A stretch of 64,000 nt of DNA. Source: an uncultured Clostridia bacterium. Lineage in GTDB: Bacteria; Bacillota; Clostridia; Oscillospirales; Acutalibacteraceae. The stretch lies in NCBI GenBank assembly GCA_946186245.1, contig CAMHMN010000002.1, forward strand, positions 1 to 64,000. Direction: 5' to 3'. Within the stretch, counting starts at the first letter, position 1. Every line of letters starts with the position of its first letter. The notes under the pieces are model-generated. The model had not been told where the DNA came from, did not search any database, and worked only from the letters and a program-made list of their open reading frames with translations. The translations under genes were made by a program, and so were the position numbers. This document shows, one piece after another, positions 45,677 through 54,169 of this stretch.

Positions 45677-45931
45677 TTATAAATATCCGTCGACGATATC
45701 TATCATTCTTTGAAAAAAACCGTAAAGCCTTCCGCCTGACGAAAGCAGCGTTTCATTGGCGCAAAGCTCGATATAGCACAGCGCCGCGGCGGCGAGGCAT
45801 AACAACACCGTCAGGGTGAATGCGAAAAGATAGGCTGAAACGTCGACATGAAGCTGAGTGAGTTTTTTCACTGTCAATTCTCCCCGTTTCGAATGCGTTG
45901 GTGTGTTTTCTTCGGATTTCCTGCTTGCCAT
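45677..45931 (-). CDS. Small membrane protein downstream of spoIIP
   Basis: An 84-residue protein starting MASRKSEENT, with one long hydrophobic helix (about residues 33-57, YLFAFTLTVLLCLAAAALCY) and a short extracytoplasmic tail. It begins 26 bases after the spoIIP stop on the same strand. The upstream part of the open frame overlaps spoIIP and is not coding. The ribosome site is weak (AAGCAGG), consistent with coupling to spoIIP. No family recognised; a sporulation role is suggested only by position. Confidence 0.55.
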   Translation of the reverse strand: MASRKSEENTPTHSKRGELTVKKLTQLHVDVSAYLFAFTLTVLLCLAAAALCYIELCANETLLSSGGRLYGFFQRMIDIVDGYL

Positions 45932-45956
45932 GACAATCGCCTGCTTGATGGTTTCG

Positions 45957-47123
45957 TTAATTGACGACGTACTTTTCCAGCACTTCCACCAGACAGTTTC
46001 CCACCAGCTGACCGGAATACTTCGCTTCGGAAAGCGTGTTGACGTCGGTGCCGAATTCAATCAGAAGCGAGTTGGGAGTGAGATCCATGTTGTAGCGGAA
46101 GGGGGCGAAGTAAAGCGGGCGGGCGAGACCTTCGTATTTGTCAGTCATCTTCTTCTGGAGCTGTACCGCCATGATGGAATTATTCCGCCAGCCGCTGAAT
46201 TCCAGCTTGCCTTCGTTGTCGCAGCCGGTAATGATCATGACCTGCGCCGCCTTTTTTCCTTTGATTTTCGCGGTGGGCTTGATTTTGGTGCCGTCGTCGC
46301 GGGTGATGGCATCGCGATGCACGTCGATCACCATTTCGATGGAAGGATATTTTTTCAGATAGGCCTTGACGGTTTTTCTGGCGCGGTCGTATGCCCCCGG
46401 ATATTCGGGATAATCGTGGTAGGTCGTGATATGCAGGGTGCGAATGCCTGCGGCGCTGAGCTTTTTCTCTATCTCGTCTGCCACGGCCACCACGCTCTCC
46501 GATTTGTCGGTGGTGCGGGGATTGTATTTTTTACTGTACCAGTCGCGGCTCTTTTCGGCGTAGCTCTCGGTGGTGTGGGTGTGTATAATCAGCACCTGAT
46601 ACCCCGCGTTTTTTTTGATCTTGCATTTGGCGCGGGAACTGAGCAGCTTCTTGATATTCAGGTCGTAGTTGGAATTTCCGTCCTTGACATAGACGCTGCC
46701 GTAGTTGTAGCCGGAATCCCCGATTTGCTTTTCAATCACCTTTCCCTTGCCGCTGTTCTTTTTTTCGGAAACCGTTTGGGAAGACGATTGCTCTTTTTCT
46801 GCGCTGCCGCTTGCCTTTTTCTTTCCGGATTCATCCCCGGATGAATCTTCGGATGAATCCTCGGATGATGCTGAATGTTCCGATTCAACCGTCGGGAAAT
46901 CATCCCGAGATTCCGCCGGTGACTCTGATGAGGAAATTTCCGCCTGCGGCATCATGGTGTGAGCCGAAAAATCGGACACCCTGAAAATCAATGTCCCCAC
47001 TGTCCCGACTCCCAGAATAGTGAGAGGAAGCGCGGCCGCTGTGATTCCGGCGGCAATAGCGGCGATTGCCTTGCGGCACCGGGATATGCCTGAATGCACT
47101 GAAAAAGACTTGTATCTGCTCAT
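45957..47123 (-). CDS. spoIIP: Stage II sporulation protein P
   Basis: The 388-residue peptidoglycan amidase/endopeptidase that, with SpoIID and SpoIIM, drives engulfment of the forespore. N-terminal transmembrane helix (20-48), a long Ser/Glu-rich disordered linker (about 55-130), and the catalytic domain with HTHTTESY, MVIDVHRDA and LLIEFGTDVNTLSEA, the positions of the metal ligands and catalytic Glu. ATG after GGAGGT. In many Clostridia spoIIP follows gpr; here gpr is absent. A SpoIID-type partner is encoded 33 kb away. Confidence 0.93.
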   Translation of the reverse strand: MSRYKSFSVHSGISRCRKAIAAIAAGITAAALPLTILGVGTVGTLIFRVSDFSAHTMMPQAEISSSESPAESRDDFPTVESEHSASSEDSSEDSSGDESGKKKASGSAEKEQSSSQTVSEKKNSGKGKVIEKQIGDSGYNYGSVYVKDGNSNYDLNIKKLLSSRAKCKIKKNAGYQVLIIHTHTTESYAEKSRDWYSKKYNPRTTDKSESVVAVADEIEKKLSAAGIRTLHITTYHDYPEYPGAYDRARKTVKAYLKKYPSIEMVIDVHRDAITRDDGTKIKPTAKIKGKKAAQVMIITGCDNEGKLEFSGWRNNSIMAVQLQKKMTDKYEGLARPLYFAPFRYNMDLTPNSLLIEFGTDVNTLSEAKYSGQLVGNCLVEVLEKYVVN

Positions 47124-47266
47124 ATTTTTACCTCCGCAGCGGTTGAATACCGCTTTTTTATTCTTTCAATGCAATAAATATGCCTCCGAGGGTAAAAATA
47201 TGATGGCGTCAGGCTAATATTATACCCGATATTATGAAAAATATTCGAAAAATATGACATAAATCC

Positions 47267-47295
47267 TTTACAATGTGACATGAATTATGTATAAT
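47267..47295 (+). promoter_or_regulatory. psd promoter
   Basis: TTTACA (47267-47272), 17 bases, TATAAT (47290-47295). Confidence 0.75.
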
Positions 47296-47337
47296 ATATT
47301 CTGTCGAAAAACGCTGAAACCAAACGGAGGAAACAGT

Positions 47338-48141
47338 ATGAGCAGTCAAGTCAGAGGATACGGTGCAAGACCCGTGATAGAAGCCAATAAGAGCAAGTAC
47401 CTTCCGGTGTCGAACAAGCTGAAACTGGGATTGTTCCCAAAGGCGGAAATAAAGAATCACATGGAAAAATACAGTGTCGATCTTTCGGTCTGTGACCCGG
47501 ATGATCCGGCGGCATATGAAAATTTCGGAGATTATCTCGCAAGGAATTTCAAGGAAGGAATGCGCCCTCTCGACCAGTGGCACAACAGCCTGATCTGTCC
47601 CTGTGACGGCTGGCTGACCGCGCATTTCATCAACAATCTCTGCACCATACCGGTCAACGGGCATATGTATTCGGTGGATAAGCTGATGGGCGGTGAGGGT
47701 GACGCGAAGGACTTTGCCGGAGGACTCGCCCTGATCATCCGTCTGGACGAAGCCGACCCGCACAGATTTGTATTCATCGATGACGGAGTAGTCTGCGATG
47801 TACGGCAGCTTGACGCCGAAAAGAACCAGGAGGATTCCATGTTCTTCGGCCCCAGAACCTGCACGGTGATGAACACCAAGCGTTTTCACGGTGTGGTGCA
47901 GGTGGAAGCCTGCGGCAATTCCAAGGGCGTGGAGCAGCTGAGCGACAGCCAATCCCCGGCCTTCAGCCGCGGCGAAGTGAAGGGACGTTTTCTCTGCTCA
48001 ACGGCGGGCATCATCCTGCTCTTCAAAAAGGGAATGATGTTCCCCGATGACGAATTCATGGTGAACACCCGCAACTCACTCGAAACCCGCGTCAGAATGG
48101 GTGAAAAGCTGGGCGTGGCGATTTCGATGATGGGCTTTTAA
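47338..48141 (+). CDS. Phosphatidylserine decarboxylase-family protein
   Basis: A 267-residue protein like pyruvoyl-dependent decarboxylases that make phosphatidylethanolamine. Recognisable blocks: PCDGWLTAHF, DPHRFVFIDDG (the DYHRxH-type block, shortened), and RGEVKGRFLCSTAGIILLFK, corresponding to the self-cleavage site normally written GST. Here Gly is replaced by Cys but the Ser that becomes the pyruvoyl group is kept. Since two catalytic positions differ, activity is plausible but not certain. No phosphatidylserine synthase is nearby. ATG 47338 after GGAGGAAAC. Confidence 0.72.
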   Translation: MSSQVRGYGARPVIEANKSKYLPVSNKLKLGLFPKAEIKNHMEKYSVDLSVCDPDDPAAYENFGDYLARNFKEGMRPLDQWHNSLICPCDGWLTAHFINNLCTIPVNGHMYSVDKLMGGEGDAKDFAGGLALIIRLDEADPHRFVFIDDGVVCDVRQLDAEKNQEDSMFFGPRTCTVMNTKRFHGVVQVEACGNSKGVEQLSDSQSPAFSRGEVKGRFLCSTAGIILLFKKGMMFPDDEFMVNTRNSLETRVRMGEKLGVAISMMGF

Positions 48142-48170
48142 TTCTTTATCTTTTCTTTAGATTTGAATGA

Positions 48171-48199
48171 TTGAATTCCGCGCCGCTGTGGGGTACAAT
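48171..48199 (+). promoter_or_regulatory. rtcB promoter, overlapping the psd terminator
   Basis: TTGAAT (48171-48176), 17 bases, TACAAT (48194-48199). The -10 box lies in the loop of the upstream hairpin. Confidence 0.55.
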
Positions 48200-48225
48200 A
48201 AGTATCGCACGGCGGCGTTTTTTTC
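48181..48225 (+). terminator. psd terminator
   Basis: CGCCGCTGTG / CGCACGGCGGCG stem with T7. Confidence 0.82.
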
Positions 48226-48254
48226 AAGAAAAAAGGAGATAAGATTAAAGTAAT

Positions 48255-49490
48255 ATGGAACAGACAGTAATCGGAAAATACAATACCGCAAAGGTATTTA
48301 CGGATGTGGTGGAACAGTCGGCTCTGGACCAGATCAGGCTGCTCTGCGACCAACCCTTCACACAGGGTGCGACGATCCGTATCATGCCTGACGTTCATGC
48401 CGGCGCAGGCTGCACCATAGGAACGACAATGACGATATCCGACACGGTCGTGCCGAATCTGGTGGGCGTGGATATCGGCTGCGGCATGGAAGTCATCAGG
48501 CTGAAAAACAGGTTTGTGGAGGTGCAGCAGCTCGACAAGGCGGTGAACGCGCTGATTCCCTCGGGATTCAGTGTCCGGAGCAAGGCACATTCCTTCGCGG
48601 AAGAGATCAATCTGAGTGAATTATTCTGCGCTTCCAGAGTCGATATCGGCAAAGCCTATCGCAGCCTCGGCACTCTCGGAGGCGGCAATCACTTTATCGA
48701 AGCCGACAAAGGGGAGGACGGCAGTCTTTATCTGGTGATTCACTCCGGAAGCCGGCACCTCGGTCTGGAAGTTGCGTCCTATTATCAGGAACAGGCGTGG
48801 AAGTCACTTAATTCCGTGCCGCAGGATGAGATTCGCAGCCTTATCGGACGCTGCAGGGAGGAAGGCAGGGAACAGGAGATTCAGTCTGCGCTGAAAGCCC
48901 TCCGTGACGGGCTGGAATGCAGCGTGCCGCGACAGCTTGCTTATGTCAGCGGTTCTCTGTTTGAAGCCTACATTCACGACATGAAGATCGTGCAGCGTTT
49001 CGCCATGCTCAACCGCAAGGCAATGGCGCACGAGCTTGTCAAGGGCATGAAATTCAAGGTGGACGGGGAATTTACCACCATTCACAATTACATCGACACC
49101 GACAGCATGATTCTCCGCAAAGGCGCGGTGTCTGCCCGGTCGGGAGAAAAGCTGATCATTCCCGTCAATATGCGGGACGGATGCCTGCTCTGCACCGGCA
49201 AGGGCAACCCCGACTGGAATACTTCCGCTCCCCACGGCGCCGGTCGTCTGATGAGCCGGAAGGAGGCGAGGGAGAGCTTTACGGTTTCTTCCTTCCGCAG
49301 GGAAATGCAGGGCATCTATTCCACATCCGTGAGCAGTGATACGCTGGATGAATGTCCCATGGCCTACAAGCGCATGGAGGACATTATGGACAATATTTCA
49401 CCCACAGTCGACGTTGACGAAATCATCAAGCCCATTTACAGCTTCAAGGCGGGCAACGAAGAAGATCCCCGGCGCGGCAGGCGAAAATAA
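48255..49490 (+). CDS. rtcB: RtcB-type RNA ligase
   Basis: GTP-dependent ligase that joins 2',3'-cyclic phosphate (or 3'-phosphate) and 5'-OH RNA ends in tRNA or RNA repair. The 411-residue protein has the Mn2+ ligands and catalytic His in PDVHAGAGCTIG, GVDIGCGME, GGGNHFIE, HSGSRHLG, HNYID and APHGAGR (with the GMP-attached His). It is the shorter clostridial type. No rtcA, rtcR or anti-codon nuclease lies beside it, so a general repair role is likely. ATG after AAAGGAG. Confidence 0.93.
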   Translation: MEQTVIGKYNTAKVFTDVVEQSALDQIRLLCDQPFTQGATIRIMPDVHAGAGCTIGTTMTISDTVVPNLVGVDIGCGMEVIRLKNRFVEVQQLDKAVNALIPSGFSVRSKAHSFAEEINLSELFCASRVDIGKAYRSLGTLGGGNHFIEADKGEDGSLYLVIHSGSRHLGLEVASYYQEQAWKSLNSVPQDEIRSLIGRCREEGREQEIQSALKALRDGLECSVPRQLAYVSGSLFEAYIHDMKIVQRFAMLNRKAMAHELVKGMKFKVDGEFTTIHNYIDTDSMILRKGAVSARSGEKLIIPVNMRDGCLLCTGKGNPDWNTSAPHGAGRLMSRKEARESFTVSSFRREMQGIYSTSVSSDTLDECPMAYKRMEDIMDNISPTVDVDEIIKPIYSFKAGNEEDPRRGRRK

Positions 49491-49541
49491 CAGGGATGGC
49501 ATGGCTCATTCGGGTGGAAAAGAAAATTATTAAAAAAACTC

Positions 49542-49570
49542 TTGTTTGTTGCGCCCGTTTGTGATACAAT
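49542..49570 (+). promoter_or_regulatory. Promoter of the HAD gene
   Basis: TTGTTT (49542-49547), 17 bases, TACAAT (49565-49570). Confidence 0.6.
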
Positions 49571-49619
49571 AAATATCATGCCGTTATCGGATGAATTATT
49601 AGCAGGGAGATGAGTCAAA

Positions 49620-50363
49620 GTGGAGCTTAAACGGCCGGAATTCATTATGTTCGACTACGGACAGACGCTTATCAAAGAGGGCGCATATGACGGCGCCGCC
49701 GGATTCGACCGTATGCTGAAATACGCCTCGGCCAATCCTATGGGCGTTACCGGCGCTGATCTGCAGAAGGAAGAAGAGAAGCTCAACGCCGAGCTTGGCA
49801 GATTCAATGCCGAATCGCGTCACAAGCGGCTCATGGAAATCCCTGAGGAAAGCATCTACCGCTGGCTCTTTGCGAAATTCGGTGTGGAGTTTCCGCCCGG
49901 AACCGATCTGCGCCAGCTGGAACCCGAATTCTGGGAGACGGCCAACCCATGCGAGCCGTGTGAGGGAATCGGCGAGCTGCTGCTTTTTCTCAGACAGGAA
50001 GGTATTCCGACGTGTGTGGTGAGCAATCTCTCCTTTTGCGGTAATACTTTAAAAAAGAGAATTTACAGCCGGATTCCCGAAGCGGATTTTGCCTTTGTAC
50101 TTTCGTCCTGCGACTACTTATTCCGCAAGCCGTCCAGACATATCTTTGAAGCGGCTCTCAGCAAGGCGGGAGTCCCTGCGGAGAAGGTCTGGTTCTGCGG
50201 CGATCAGTTTATTCCCGATATAGAGGGCTCATCGGCGGTCGGAATGACGCCGGTCTGGTACAAGGGGAATCTCAGGTATGACAGCGAATGTCAGATGAAA
50301 GACGGCATTGAGATTGACAGCTGGAGCGAACTGACGGATATTATCAGGTCACTGGATAAGTGA
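49620..50363 (+). CDS. HAD-family hydrolase
   Basis: A 247-residue HAD-IA type hydrolase. Motif I is FDYGQTL with nucleophile D12 but Gly14 in the place of the usual second Asp, as in some haloacid dehalogenase-like members. Motif II is VVSNLS, motif III is RKPSRHIFE, motif IV is CGDQFIPDIEGSS. The substrate is unknown. Start is GTG 49620 after AGGGAG; the nearby ATG 49610 is out of frame and soon stops. The next gene begins about 50 bases downstream. Confidence 0.82.
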   Translation: MELKRPEFIMFDYGQTLIKEGAYDGAAGFDRMLKYASANPMGVTGADLQKEEEKLNAELGRFNAESRHKRLMEIPEESIYRWLFAKFGVEFPPGTDLRQLEPEFWETANPCEPCEGIGELLLFLRQEGIPTCVVSNLSFCGNTLKKRIYSRIPEADFAFVLSSCDYLFRKPSRHIFEAALSKAGVPAEKVWFCGDQFIPDIEGSSAVGMTPVWYKGNLRYDSECQMKDGIEIDSWSELTDIIRSLDK

Positions 50364-50410
50364 TGCGGCAATATCGCGAATACACTATTTTTGAACAGGA
50401 GTTTTTACGA

Positions 50411-51145
50411 ATGAAATATGATCTTGAAAAGATGACGACAGACGAACTCAACGAGCTTTGCGACAAGCTGCTTTTCGGCGCGGACGGCGTGGAGAAGGAT
50501 GCCGCCGGAGCCGCCGCCGTTGCAAAAGCCGCTGCTGACAGGGGCGACGCAAAGGCACTCTGCAATTACGGCTCCTTCCTCATGGACGGAACCGGTGTGG
50601 AGAAGGACGAGGCAGCCGCATTGGAATACTGGGGAAAATCAGCCGATCTTGGCTTTGGCCCTGCGTTCAATAAGGTGGGACTCTGCCATCTTTTCGGCCT
50701 GTGCGGAGTGGAAAAGACCCCGTCAGAGGCAGTCGGCTATTTTGAAAAGGCAGGCGAGAAGGGCGTGGCGGAATCCATGTTCCACCTTGCCATGATGTAC
50801 CAGAACGCCGTCGGTGTGGAAAAGGATTCCGTGACCGCGGACAAGTATATCGCCATGGCGGCCGATCACAAATTCCCGACGGCATGCCTTATGCTTGCGC
50901 TGAAGAAATTTGCTGTCAAAGACGGCAACGGCAATGAGCCGAAAGAAGGCGCGGCGCTTATGCTGACGGCAGCCGAAGGCGGTAATCAGCAGGCGCAGGT
51001 GATGTACGGTATGTGCTGCGAAAACGGCATCGGCAGGGAAAAGGATCTCTCCGAGGCTGCCGGATGGTATCGCAAAGCCGCAAAGGCCGGCAACAAGCAG
51101 GCAAACGACGCCCTGAAAAATCTCGGGTTCCCCGGTGTGATGTAA
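50411..51145 (+). CDS. Sel1-repeat (TPR-like) protein
   Basis: A 244-residue soluble protein with about five Sel1-like repeats (GDAKALCNYGSFLMDGTGVEK, GFGPAFNKVGLCHLFGLCGV, GVAESMFHLAMMYQNAVGVE, GNQQAQVMYGMCCENGIGRE, NKQANDALKNLG), all starting from residue about 55. Such repeats mediate protein interaction; no enzymatic domain is present. I chose ATG 50411 because AGGAG lies 10 bases upstream; an earlier in-frame GTG/ATG at 50360 overlaps the HAD gene's stop. In a run with the HAD and a small membrane protein gene. Confidence 0.82.
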   Translation: MKYDLEKMTTDELNELCDKLLFGADGVEKDAAGAAAVAKAAADRGDAKALCNYGSFLMDGTGVEKDEAAALEYWGKSADLGFGPAFNKVGLCHLFGLCGVEKTPSEAVGYFEKAGEKGVAESMFHLAMMYQNAVGVEKDSVTADKYIAMAADHKFPTACLMLALKKFAVKDGNGNEPKEGAALMLTAAEGGNQQAQVMYGMCCENGIGREKDLSEAAGWYRKAAKAGNKQANDALKNLGFPGVM

Positions 51146-51173
51146 TTCCTTTGACAATGGTGGAGGGCAGGAA

Positions 51174-51545
51174 ATGTTGATCTGTATATTGAAGAGAATG
51201 GGTGTGCCCGATAACAGAATGATAGAAATCCTGGAGAAGTATACGCGTGTCAAAACGGTGCTTTCAGCGGTTTTTTACACATTAATGGTGTTTATTGTGA
51301 TACTCGGGATTTCAGGAGATGTATATGCCGGATTTCCTGACTATGCCCCCTATATCATCATAGCGATCTTTCTTTTTATGGCTTTTATCAGAATGTATCA
51401 GTGTATGGTTGATGAGGAATATGTGAGCAGAACCGTGGCAAAAAGATTGGACGACCTGGAAAAAAAGCGCCTGAAAAAAGAGGAAAAGGCGGCAAAGTCC
51501 GCCGCTGCATCGCCGTCTGACGCCGGCGGGACTGCCTCGGAATAA
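51174..51545 (+). CDS. Small membrane protein with charged tail
   Basis: A 123-residue protein with two hydrophobic helices (about 28-48 and 60-76) and a Lys/Glu-rich C-terminal tail (EKKRLKKEEKAAKSAAA). No family recognised. ATG after GGAGGGC, 28 bases after the Sel1 gene, and followed by a terminator that overlaps the end of the opposite gene. Confidence 0.65.
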   Translation: MLICILKRMGVPDNRMIEILEKYTRVKTVLSAVFYTLMVFIVILGISGDVYAGFPDYAPYIIIAIFLFMAFIRMYQCMVDEEYVSRTVAKRLDDLEKKRLKKEEKAAKSAAASPSDAGGTASE

Positions 51546-51578
51546 TGCTTTTTGCCCATCAATAAAGAAAATGTATGA

Positions 51579-51616
51579 CCGATGAAGTATTCTCAGATTG
51601 CTTCATCGGTTTTTTG
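51579..51616 (+). terminator. Terminator overlapping the YtvI-like gene
   Basis: ACCGATGAAG / CTTCATCGGT stem with T6. It covers the stop codon and last codons of the opposite gene. Confidence 0.88.
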
Positions 51617-52657
51617 CGTTCGCAGCCGCCTGAAAATCATCATAGCAAGCGGCATGGCGAATATCCCGGTAATCCCGAACAGCTTGCCCCCCACGTATAC
51701 GCCGGCAAGGGTAAACACCGGGTGAAGCTCCAGTTTGACGGAAATCAGCTTCGGTTCGACAAAGTTCCTGACAATTTCGATCATAGCGAATAGTGCGATC
51801 AGCATTGTGCCGGTGCCCGTTCTTCCGGAAAGCACTTCAAACACTCCCCACGGAATAAGCACCGTTCCTGTTCCCAGCACCGGCAGAATGTCGATCAGCG
51901 ATATCAGGAGCGCGATTGAAACGATATTTCCGGTGCGGTGACCTGCCAGCGACATGATGCCCAAACCGGCGGTAAGCTCGGCGAAGGTGATCAGCATGAT
52001 GGTGCCGTATGTTTTTATCAAAGCAGCTACCGTGTCGGCGGACACTTCGATTACCGTTGAAATCCTCCGGACGGATTGCTCAGGCAGCCATTGCTTTACG
52101 GCGGCTTTTACCTTGTCAAAATCACCGCATCCGAAAAAAGCCGACAGCAGCGCGAATAGTGCCGAGGTCAGCAGGGAAGGAAGCCCCGAAATGAGCTTCG
52201 TGGAGCGGGCGAGTACGGATGGCAGGTATTGACGGTAGTTTTCAGTCAGGAGATTCAGACACCAATCCGCTCCCGAAGCGACGAACGCGGTAAATTTTTT
52301 CCACGAGTCAGCGTCTTGTGTTTCGGAGGATGCCGAGGCAACCAATTGCCTGAGCCGGCTGAGCTGCTCGGGTATTCCGGGACAGACAGAGATGGCTCCG
52401 TTGACGGCGGCACAGAGCGAAAGGTATAAAATCGACGTTCCTGCAAAGATTACGGCGGACGTCAGGATGATGCAGCATGTTTTCCGGTTCAGCCGGGGAA
52501 TGCGCGACGAGAGGAGATTCGCCGGCTTTTGCACTGCGGCTGCGATGCCCAGGCCGATGAGAAACGGCGCGGTCAGCGGCAGCGCATATTTCACTCCAAA
52601 GTAAAATACGATGAGATATACGGCGGCTCGTATTATGTTTTTTGAATCATTTAGCAT
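51593..52657 (-). CDS. AI-2E/YtvI-family sporulation membrane protein
   Basis: A 354-residue polytopic protein with about seven to eight helices, of the AI-2E transporter (UPF0118) family. The typical C-terminal block (LISLIDILPVLGTGTVLIPWG, FVEPKLISVKLELHPVFTL, GGKLFGITGIFAMPLAMMI) is present. YtvI members are SigE-controlled in Bacillus with unknown function; other family members export peptides or ions. The ribosome site is weak. Its distal end overlaps a terminator of the opposite strand, so the two units are tightly packed. Confidence 0.82.
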   Translation of the reverse strand: MLNDSKNIIRAAVYLIVFYFGVKYALPLTAPFLIGLGIAAAVQKPANLLSSRIPRLNRKTCCIILTSAVIFAGTSILYLSLCAAVNGAISVCPGIPEQLSRLRQLVASASSETQDADSWKKFTAFVASGADWCLNLLTENYRQYLPSVLARSTKLISGLPSLLTSALFALLSAFFGCGDFDKVKAAVKQWLPEQSVRRISTVIEVSADTVAALIKTYGTIMLITFAELTAGLGIMSLAGHRTGNIVSIALLISLIDILPVLGTGTVLIPWGVFEVLSGRTGTGTMLIALFAMIEIVRNFVEPKLISVKLELHPVFTLAGVYVGGKLFGITGIFAMPLAMMIFRRLRTQKTDEAI

Positions 52658-52704
52658 TGTATCGTCACATCACTTTTTATTGGAAAATTTTCATAAAATT
52701 AATC

Positions 52705-52733
52705 TTGTAAATTGAAACGATATGATATATAAT
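52705..52733 (+). promoter_or_regulatory. Promoter of the solute-binding lipoprotein
   Basis: TTGTAA (52705-52710), 17 bases, TATAAT (52728-52733). Confidence 0.65.
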
Positions 52734-52800
52734 ACCATTGTGAGTAAAAGCTCATGGTTATCTCACATTCATATTGTTACCCTGAAAAGGAGAGAAGCGA

Positions 52801-54129
52801 TTGATTTTTGCCGGAAATAAATTCCTGCGGAGAGTCCTGGCACTCATCATTCCGGTTGCGATGTTGGCTGCCATGCTGCCGGTGCTCAGCTCCTGCGGCG
52901 GCAAGAGCAAGATCATCGTCTGGGTCTATTCCGATGAATACCGCGATGAGCTGGAGAATTACCTGAAGACCACTTCCCTTGACGTCAGCTTTGTGGCCGG
53001 TATCAGGGCGGTCAATTCCGCCGATTTTGAATCCGAGCTTCACAAGGCGGTAGAGAGTGGCAAGGATATTCCCGATGTATTTATGCTTTCGCCGGACAAC
53101 ATAAAAAAATACATAGAATCTGACGTGACGGCGGATGTATCCGAACTTGACCTGGAAGTCACGGGTGACCGGTACTTCCCCTACGTGGTAGAGGCTGCCA
53201 CCAATGAGCGAGGCACAGTCAAGGCAGTCGGCTGGCAGGCGGATCCCGGCATCTTCATGTACCGCCGATCAATGGCTAAGGCCTACCTAGGCACGGACAA
53301 TCCCGATCAGATACAGGCAATGGTGAGCAATTGGGACGATTTTTACGCTACCGCGCAGAAGGTGTCGGAGGTTTCCGACGGCAAGACCAGAATGCTGGCG
53401 GGGCAGGAAGATATGCTCAAACCCTTTCTCGCGTCGGACGACCAGCCGTGGGTGAAGGACGGCAAGCTGGTATTCAGTCCCCGGAAGCAGGCTTATGTCG
53501 ATTATGTCAAGAAAATGTCATCCGGTCACCTGATTTACACTGCGGAACAGTGGTCGGAGGCATGGCTTCGCGGAATCAGCGATACGCAGAGCGTATTCGG
53601 TTATTTTTCCTCCGGAATCTGCATGCTCTACGTGATGAAGAAGGCGTGCGGAGGTAAAATGAAGGGGGAAGGCAGCTACGGCGACTGGGCTGTAGTGCCG
53701 GGACCTGCCAATTACTGCTGGGGCGGCAGCTGGTTTGCGGCTTACAGCGGCAGCAGGAACAAGGCCGCTGCGGGCGATTTTATTTCGCTTTTCACGGGCT
53801 GCACAGACGATGAAACGCGGCTTGACCAGTCGATACGGTATTTCCGCACCACGGGCGAATTTTCCGCAAGCAGCGAGATTGTTTCGCAAGTGCGGTTTGA
53901 CCCTCAGTTTGAAGATACCTTTATCGGCGGTCAGAATTATTACCAGCAGCTTTCTGTTGCGGCGCAGGGAATATCACAGAACAGCATGACGGTCTACGAC
54001 AGCGATATCGGAGGCATATTCAATACTTATATGAACCAGTGCGCAAGCGGTCTGAAAACCGCGGAACAGGCGGTGAGCGATTTCAAAACGTCGGTCAGCG
54101 TCGCCTTCCCTGAAATCGCTGTGAATTAG
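52801..54129 (+). CDS. Extracellular solute-binding lipoprotein, family 1 (orphan)
   Basis: A 442-residue lipoprotein: signal peptide with lipobox LSSC (Cys32) followed by a bilobed family 1 solute-binding domain (IIVWVYSDEYRDELENYL at the start; DIPDVFMLSPDNIKKY; VGWQADPGIFMYRRSMAKAY; NYCWGGSWFAAYS hinge). This class carries sugars or oligosaccharides to ABC importers. No permease or ATPase is in the window, so the cognate transporter is elsewhere. Start is TTG 52801 after AAAGGAGAG. Confidence 0.85.
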   Translation: MIFAGNKFLRRVLALIIPVAMLAAMLPVLSSCGGKSKIIVWVYSDEYRDELENYLKTTSLDVSFVAGIRAVNSADFESELHKAVESGKDIPDVFMLSPDNIKKYIESDVTADVSELDLEVTGDRYFPYVVEAATNERGTVKAVGWQADPGIFMYRRSMAKAYLGTDNPDQIQAMVSNWDDFYATAQKVSEVSDGKTRMLAGQEDMLKPFLASDDQPWVKDGKLVFSPRKQAYVDYVKKMSSGHLIYTAEQWSEAWLRGISDTQSVFGYFSSGICMLYVMKKACGGKMKGEGSYGDWAVVPGPANYCWGGSWFAAYSGSRNKAAAGDFISLFTGCTDDETRLDQSIRYFRTTGEFSASSEIVSQVRFDPQFEDTFIGGQNYYQQLSVAAQGISQNSMTVYDSDIGGIFNTYMNQCASGLKTAEQAVSDFKTSVSVAFPEIAVN

Positions 54130-54169
54130 CACGATGAATTCAGACAATTATTCAAAGGAGAGATTTTTT

